Positions 59,017-64,000 of a stretch of 64,000 bases of DNA are shown in pieces. The stretch's first letter is position 1; every line of letters starts with the position of its first letter. This DNA is from JAXLVB01 sp046329195 (GTDB lineage: Bacteria > Bacteroidota > Bacteroidia > Cytophagales > Spirosomataceae): positions 1,488,001 through 1,552,000 of the forward strand of contig JAXLVB010000001.1 in the NCBI GenBank assembly GCA_046329195.1, read 5' to 3'. Below the pieces are notes generated by a model. It did not search any database. It had not been told where the DNA came from and saw only the letters and a program-made list of their open reading frames with translations. Made by a program: the position numbers and the translations under genes.

Positions 59017-60834
59017 ATGAGAACAACTCTACTCTTTTTGACACTTCTGGTAGCTCATGTAGCATTGGCTCAAAAACGCAAACCAAGCACTTCCCCCGAC
59101 CGATTTGCCGGTCTTGACACCTCCTTTGCTCGGATTTTGAAGGACTGGAAAGCCGCAGGCTTTGCCGTGGCAGTAGTCGAAAAAGGAAAGGTAGTGTACG
59201 CTAAGGGCTTTGGGTATCGAGATTATGAGAAGAAAGAGCCTGTCACGGCCAATACCTTGTTTGCCATTGGGTCTTGTACCAAGGCTTTCACGTCGTCGTT
59301 GGTAGGGCTTTTGCAAAAAGATGGCAAAGTGGCTTATGACGAGCCTGTTGCAAAATACCTGCCCGACCTCCATTTTTTTAGTAACGACCTCAGCAATCAA
59401 ATCACCGTGCGAGACATCATGTGTCACCGCACAGGGTTACCTCGCCACGATTTGTCATGGTATCTGTCCAATACCACTCGTGACAGTCTCGTCATGCGAA
59501 TTCAGTACATGGAGCCCTCGGCACCGTTACGACAACGCTGGCAATACAACAACTTTATGTTTTTGACACAGGGAGTATTAGCCGAAAAACTCTACGGCAA
59601 GACGTGGGAAGAGTTGGTTCGAGAAAAACTTTTTAATCCCCTTGGCATGAAAAACTCAATGTTTAGCATGGTCGAGATGGAAAAAAGCCCTGATGCTGCC
59701 AAAGGCTACGAAGTACACAAAGACAGCATCATCAAAAAAATGGACTACTACCACATTGATGGTATGGGGCCTGCGGGTAGTATCAATAGCAGTGTGGCAG
59801 AAATGGCCAATTGGCTGATTATGTGGACCAACGGCGGTAAGTTTGAAGGCAAAGAAATTCTGCCAGCCAGCTACACGAGCGAAGCCATGAGTTCGCAGAT
59901 GATTATTGGCGCCGCCTTACCGACCAAAGAAATCCCCGACGTACACCTATCAAACTATGGGTTTGGTTGGTTTTTAGCTTCATACAAAGGGCATTATCGG
60001 GTAGAACATGGGGGCAATATTGACGGCTTTAGTGCCAGTACGAGCTTTTTTCCGAGTGATAGTGTAGGTATTGTGGTTTTGGTTAATCAGAATGGCTCAG
60101 CGGTTCCTTCTATTGTGAGGAACTTAGTGGCCGACCGAGTATTGGGGCTAAAGTACTTTGACTGGAGCCAAGACCGCCTCAAAGCTGTAAATAGGGCCAA
60201 AGCCGACGCTAAGAAAGAAGAAAAATCAGCTTCAAGCAACCGAAAAACAGGTACGAAACCCTCGCACTCACCCGCCGATTATACAGGTGTTTACGGCAAC
60301 GATGGGTATGGCAAACTCACTGTAACAGCCAAGGGCGATTCGTTGTTTTTGCAGTCCAAAAATCAGCGTTGGTGGTTAAGGCATTATCATTACGACTTTT
60401 TTGAACCCTTCGATACAAAAGGAGGCATTGATACCACAGACAAAAGTCCGCTGCGTTTGGCGTTTAACACGAGCCTCACAGGCGAAGTAGAGTCTGTAGC
60501 AGCGCATGGTTTTGAACCTGCCATTGGCAAACCGATTGTGTTTACCCGTACGGCTGCTCCGAAGGGAATCACCGCCGACGAACTGAAACGCTATGTAGCT
60601 GAGTTTGAATTGGCTGGACAGACACTCAAAACGTATATCAAGAACGATAAAACGTTGGTGGTGGTGGTGCCTGGCCAGCCTGAGTATGAATTAGTGTATG
60701 TAGGCGAGCATAAATTTGACTTTAAGTCTCCCAAAGGCTACAGTGTGAAATTTGACCTAAACGAAAAAAACGAAGCTACCGCTATTACATTCATGCAGCC
60801 CAACGGCAATTTCAAGGCCAATCGAAAGAAATAG
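59017..60834 (+). CDS. Secreted serine hydrolase (beta-lactamase fold) with DUF3471-like tail
   Basis: A 605-residue exported protein with signal peptide MRTTLLFLTLLVAHVALAQ. The class C beta-lactamase-like domain (about 28-380) has all three motifs: Ser86-x-x-Lys89 (IGSCTKAF), Tyr177-Asn-Asn (WQYNNFM) and His331-Gly-Gly (VEHGGNIDG). A Lys/Ser-rich linker (about 395-420) leads to a lipocalin-like C-terminal region (about 425-605; PADYTGVYGNDGYGKLTV), the DUF3471-type tail often attached to such enzymes. The group includes D-aminopeptidases, esterases and DD-peptidases; a role as an antibiotic lactamase is not implied. It is periplasmic and monocistronic. It is a different lineage from the fusion protein at 36565. 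Confidence 0.9.
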   Translation: MRTTLLFLTLLVAHVALAQKRKPSTSPDRFAGLDTSFARILKDWKAAGFAVAVVEKGKVVYAKGFGYRDYEKKEPVTANTLFAIGSCTKAFTSSLVGLLQKDGKVAYDEPVAKYLPDLHFFSNDLSNQITVRDIMCHRTGLPRHDLSWYLSNTTRDSLVMRIQYMEPSAPLRQRWQYNNFMFLTQGVLAEKLYGKTWEELVREKLFNPLGMKNSMFSMVEMEKSPDAAKGYEVHKDSIIKKMDYYHIDGMGPAGSINSSVAEMANWLIMWTNGGKFEGKEILPASYTSEAMSSQMIIGAALPTKEIPDVHLSNYGFGWFLASYKGHYRVEHGGNIDGFSASTSFFPSDSVGIVVLVNQNGSAVPSIVRNLVADRVLGLKYFDWSQDRLKAVNRAKADAKKEEKSASSNRKTGTKPSHSPADYTGVYGNDGYGKLTVTAKGDSLFLQSKNQRWWLRHYHYDFFEPFDTKGGIDTTDKSPLRLAFNTSLTGEVESVAAHGFEPAIGKPIVFTRTAAPKGITADELKRYVAEFELAGQTLKTYIKNDKTLVVVVPGQPEYELVYVGEHKFDFKSPKGYSVKFDLNEKNEATAITFMQPNGNFKANRKK

Positions 60835-60860
60835 TGATTTTATTTTGAATTTGTTCACCC

Positions 60861-62240
60861 CTAAAACACCTTCCCCGGATTCAGAATTCCTTGGGGGTCG
60901 AGGGCTTTTTTAAGGGTTTTCATCAATTGGATTTCAGTTTCTGAACGGCTTAGGTGGAGCCATGCTTTTTTCTCCAGCCCAACGCCGTGTTCGGCGGTGA
61001 TAGAGCCGCCAATTTGTTGTAATGGTTTATATACCATTTCTTCGACCTGATGACGATTGGCTGCATCGTTGTTGCCGCAATGGATAAATAAATGCAGGTT
61101 GCCGTCGCCCATGTGGCCGAAAGCGTAAAAGCGCAAATTGGGCCAAACGGCTTTTAGGTTCTTCTGAAGGGTATCAATATAGCTTTCCATGTCGGAAATG
61201 GCGAGGCTGACATCAAACGAAAAAATAGGCCGATACAACGAATAGGCAAATTCCACCTTTTCACGGATACCCCAAAACCAATCTAAATCTTGCTGCGAAT
61301 AGGCCATGACAGCATCGCTCACTAGACCGGCCTCAAGGGTTTGTTCCAATAGTTTTTCAAAACGGGCGGCGTCTTCTTGCTGATGCTGACCTAAGGCTTC
61401 TATGAGTACATAATAGTTGCTAGTTTGAGGCAAAGGTGGCGTAAATGGTGACGGCCGAGTGGTCATGAGGCAATAGTAATCTTGCCAAATGAGCTCGTAG
61501 GTAGTGAGGGTATTAGAAAGTTGCGTTTTGGCTGTTTGCAAGAAAGTAACTACTTGTTCAAAATGGTCAAAGGCCAAAAAGGCCGTGTTTCGACTTTTAG
61601 GCGCATCTTCCAATTTCAGTACGGCTTTGGTAATGATGCCCAACGTACCTTCGGAGCCAATGAACAGATGTTTGAGGTCATAGCCAGCGTTGTTTTTCAT
61701 CATTTTGTTCAAGGACGAAATGATGGTGCCATCGGCCAACACCACTTCCAAGCCTAACGTTAACTGGCGAGTTACGCCATAACGAATGGCCTGCAAACCT
61801 CCCGCATTGGTAGCCAAATTGCCCCCTATCATGCAACTGCCTTTTGCACCCAAATCAAGCGGGAACAAGTAGCCTTTTTCGGCAACGGCTTTTTGCAAAT
61901 TTTGAAGAATAACACCCGCCTGCACCGTCACTGTTCGGTTGACTTCATCTATTTCTTCAATCACATTCATTCGCTCCAGACTCAACACTACTTCATGTGC
62001 CTGCGTAACTTCACCTCCTGACACCCCCGTGAGCCCGCCGTGCGGTACTACGGGTTGATTGGCTTCGTTGCAGAGGCGCAACGCCATAGCTACCTCTTGG
62101 GTAGTGCGAGGACGCACCAAAGCCAAACACTGCAGCGGTTCGGCAGGTCGCCAAAATCCCGATGAACGTTGGCTGGCTTCTTCTTGAGTCAACACGGCCT
62201 CTTTGCCGAGGGCATCTATCAGTTGCTGAACAATGGTCAT
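60861..62240 (-). CDS. GlcD-type FAD-linked oxidase (D-2-hydroxyacid dehydrogenase)
   Basis: A 459-residue flavoprotein. I start at ATG 62240 (MTIVQQLIDALGKEAVL), 7 bp after the upstream stop; the frame opens at 62279, inside the neighbour. The FAD-binding PCMH domain (about 40-220) has VVPHGGLTGVSGG and the block GGNLATNAGGLQAIRYG. The C-terminal FAD-oxidase domain holds FGHMGDGNLHLFIH (metal and substrate histidines) and SITAEHGVGLEKK. This matches D-lactate/D-2-hydroxyglutarate dehydrogenases and the glycolate oxidase GlcD subunit. It oxidises a D-2-hydroxyacid to the 2-oxoacid. It is co-transcribed with the acyl-CoA synthetase upstream. No GlcE/GlcF partner is seen, so the single-chain D-lactate or D-2-hydroxyglutarate type is more likely. 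Confidence 0.9.
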   Translation of the reverse strand: MTIVQQLIDALGKEAVLTQEEASQRSSGFWRPAEPLQCLALVRPRTTQEVAMALRLCNEANQPVVPHGGLTGVSGGEVTQAHEVVLSLERMNVIEEIDEVNRTVTVQAGVILQNLQKAVAEKGYLFPLDLGAKGSCMIGGNLATNAGGLQAIRYGVTRQLTLGLEVVLADGTIISSLNKMMKNNAGYDLKHLFIGSEGTLGIITKAVLKLEDAPKSRNTAFLAFDHFEQVVTFLQTAKTQLSNTLTTYELIWQDYYCLMTTRPSPFTPPLPQTSNYYVLIEALGQHQQEDAARFEKLLEQTLEAGLVSDAVMAYSQQDLDWFWGIREKVEFAYSLYRPIFSFDVSLAISDMESYIDTLQKNLKAVWPNLRFYAFGHMGDGNLHLFIHCGNNDAANRHQVEEMVYKPLQQIGGSITAEHGVGLEKKAWLHLSRSETEIQLMKTLKKALDPQGILNPGKVF

Positions 62241-62247
62241 TGTAAAG

Positions 62248-63951
62248 TTAGGCGGTTTTGATGTTGGCGGCATTTTCAAGCCCCAGTTCTCTGATACTGA
62301 TTTCTCTCATCTCAACTTTGCGGATTTTGCCGGTTACTGTCATCGGGAAACTATCCGAAATCCGAATATATTGTGGGATTTTGAAATGGGCAATTTGCCC
62401 CTGACAAAATTCTTGAACCGCTTGCAACGACAAGGTTTGACCTTCTTTGAGCTTAATCCAGGCCATGACGGTTTCGCCATATTTAGCATCGGGAATACCA
62501 ATCACCTGCACGTCGCTGATGTGGGGGTGCGTATAGAGAAACTCCTCTATTTCACGAGGATAGATGTTCTCTCCGCCTCTGATAATCATGTCTTTGATGC
62601 GGCCTACAATTTTCACATATCCTTCGTCGTCCATGGTGGCTAGGTCACCCGTGTGCATCCAGCGGGCGTTATCAATGGCAGCATGAGTGGCGGCTTCGTT
62701 GTTCCAATAGCCCAGCATCACACTGTATCCACGGGTGCAAAACTCGCCTGCCACGCCCCGAGGCACCACCAAGCCTGTTTCGGGGTCAATGATTTTGACT
62801 TCGAGGTGTGGATGTACCTGTCCTACCGTACTTACTTGTTTTTCGAGTGGCGTCCCTACTCGGGTTTGAGTACTTACTGGGCTGGTTTCGGTCATGCCGT
62901 AGGCTATTTCCATCTCGCTGACGTGCATCAGGCCTTGAACTTTTTTCATGACCTCAACGGGGCAAGGCGAGCCGGCCATGATGCCCGTTCGTAGGCTGGT
63001 GAGGTCGTATGAGTCAAAAGTAGGTAAGTCCAGTTCTGCAATGAACATGGTGGGTACTCCATAAATAGCCGTCGCTTTTTCTCGTTGAACGGCCTCCAAC
63101 ACAGCTGCTGGTTCAAAGCCTTCGCTGGGGTAAATCATGGTGGCTCCGTGCGTAACACAGCCCAGATTCCCCATGACCATCCCAAAACAATGGTACAATG
63201 GTACTGGAATAACCAAGCGGTCTTGATGCGTAAAATTCATGATTTCAGCCACAAAATAGCCATTGTTCAGGATGTTATGATGGCTCAAGGTAGCACCCTT
63301 CGGAAACCCCGTGGTGCCGCTGGTGTATTGGATGTTGATGGGTTCGTCAAACGTCAGCGAAGCTTGGCGAGTAGCCAGCTGGTCGTCGGTGATGGCAGAG
63401 GCTTGCTGCATGAAATCGTCCCAACGCCACATGCCTGGGCGTTGGTCGGTACCCATCCGAATAATGGTGTGTAACTGGGGCACTTTGGCCGCTTGCAAAC
63501 GCCCCTTTTCGCAGCTGACCAGTTCGGGAGCCAGTGCAAATAGCATTTCGGTAAAATTAGACAGTTTGAATTGGTCGGCAGAGACCAACACACTGCATCC
63601 CGACTGGTTGAGGGCGTACTCTAATTCATGCAGTCGATAGCTGGGATTGATATTGACCAAGATGGCGCCAATTTTGGCTGTAGCAAACTGCGTAACCGTC
63701 CACTCATAGCGGTTAGGCGACCACACGCCTACTCGCTCGCCTTTGCGGATACCCAAGGCCAAAAACGCCTTAGCACATTGATTGACTACTTGCTGGAAGG
63801 TTCGGTAGCTGTATCGAATCTGCTGGTGATGAACCAACAGGGCGTCGTTGTCAGGAAAGCGCTCAGCCACTTGGTCGAACAAGTCACCAATAGTAATTCC
63901 CAACAAGGGCTGGCTACTGGTGCCACTTGCATAGCTCAGAAGACTTGACAT
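62248..63951 (-). CDS. Fatty-acid/medium-chain acyl-CoA synthetase (AMP-binding)
   Basis: A 567-residue adenylate-forming ligase. Core motifs: the phosphate loop YTSGTTGFPKGATLSHHN (about residues 208-225), YGMTETSP in the middle, HTGDLATMDDEGYVKIVGR and the hinge KDMIIRGGENIYPREIEEFL. The C-terminal catalytic lysine lies in MTVTGKIRKVEMRE. It activates a carboxylic acid as acyl-AMP and passes it to CoA. The sequence is of the medium/long-chain FadD-like type used in fatty-acid degradation; it is full length and lacks a signal peptide. The next gene starts 7 bp after its stop, forming a two-gene operon with the GlcD-type oxidase. The promoter would lie at the window edge (63952-64000) and cannot be judged. 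Confidence 0.93.
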   Translation of the reverse strand: MSSLLSYASGTSSQPLLGITIGDLFDQVAERFPDNDALLVHHQQIRYSYRTFQQVVNQCAKAFLALGIRKGERVGVWSPNRYEWTVTQFATAKIGAILVNINPSYRLHELEYALNQSGCSVLVSADQFKLSNFTEMLFALAPELVSCEKGRLQAAKVPQLHTIIRMGTDQRPGMWRWDDFMQQASAITDDQLATRQASLTFDEPINIQYTSGTTGFPKGATLSHHNILNNGYFVAEIMNFTHQDRLVIPVPLYHCFGMVMGNLGCVTHGATMIYPSEGFEPAAVLEAVQREKATAIYGVPTMFIAELDLPTFDSYDLTSLRTGIMAGSPCPVEVMKKVQGLMHVSEMEIAYGMTETSPVSTQTRVGTPLEKQVSTVGQVHPHLEVKIIDPETGLVVPRGVAGEFCTRGYSVMLGYWNNEAATHAAIDNARWMHTGDLATMDDEGYVKIVGRIKDMIIRGGENIYPREIEEFLYTHPHISDVQVIGIPDAKYGETVMAWIKLKEGQTLSLQAVQEFCQGQIAHFKIPQYIRISDSFPMTVTGKIRKVEMREISIRELGLENAANIKTA

Positions 63952-64000
63952 CAGTTCAATAGGTTTAGCGTTAGAGGATTGCCTACTAGAAGTATCTTTC

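Noticed and set aside
59017..60834. Antibiotic-resistance beta-lactamase
   Set aside because: The fold and motifs are shared by many esterases and peptidases; the attached DUF3471-like tail points to a general hydrolase.

Overview
The window looks like a chromosomal segment of a Bacteroidota bacterium, most likely order Cytophagales (Spirosoma/Runella/Dyadobacter-like). Supporting this are a CotH-family protein with a type IX secretion (T9SS) C-terminal sorting domain, DUF4296 next to a polyprenol mannosyltransferase, many lipoproteins with Bacteroidota-style lipoboxes, SdrD-B/PKD surface proteins, and at least fourteen TAnnTTTG -7 promoter boxes in front of genes, sometimes with an upstream TTTG/TTG. 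No rRNA, tRNA, CRISPR array or complete insertion sequence was recognised.

Layout. 1-3.7 kb: a partial membrane protein and a DUF58 protein on the minus strand, then a DUF4296 lipoprotein, a polyprenol-phosphate mannosyltransferase and a small membrane protein. 3.8-10.3 kb: a secreted CotH protein, a 1023-residue SdrD-B/Ig-like surface protein and an M20 amidohydrolase. 10.4-20.8 kb: a long minus-strand run (carboxylesterase, aldo/keto reductase, NTF2-like protein, alpha/beta-hydrolase lipoprotein, molybdenum hydroxylase large subunit, 2Fe-2S small subunit, second large subunit) divergent from an AraC regulator; this reads as one inducible oxidative/hydrolytic pathway. 21-28.4 kb: a retropepsin-like protease, a secreted esterase, an AraC-aldo/keto reductase-MFS cluster, an outer-membrane-like protein and a GH28 pectinase-type enzyme.

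28.6-30.7 kb: an ABC-type ATPase and an HNH nuclease gene 3 bp apart, a Septu-like (PtuA/PtuB) defence pair. 30.7-43.6 kb: a pyrimidine-rich repeat, an acyl-CoA dehydrogenase, an M1 peptidase, a degraded DUF433 antitoxin, another AraC regulator, a serine hydrolase fused to a YdjC deacetylase, a YceI protein behind a 20-bp palindrome, and an MhqO/MhqD quinone-detoxification pair. 43.9-44.0 kb: a 124-bp MITE-like element with 17-bp perfect terminal repeats and a 9-bp target duplication, lying 36 bp upstream of folA.

44.6-56.1 kb: HupE/UreJ, GMC oxidoreductase, ThuA protein, ndk, an NrnA-type DHH phosphoesterase, three tandem FKBP lipoproteins, a RdgB/HAM1 pyrophosphatase, a lipoprotein and PpiD. 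56.3-58.8 kb holds the most interesting locus: a compact operon of a potassium-channel-like protein, a bestrophin and an LCIB-type carbonic-anhydrase-family protein. This is the same bestrophin plus LCIB pairing known from the algal CO2-concentrating mechanism, here in a bacterium with no visible carbon-fixation genes in the window. 59-64 kb: a serine beta-lactamase-like hydrolase, a GlcD-type FAD oxidase and an acyl-CoA synthetase.
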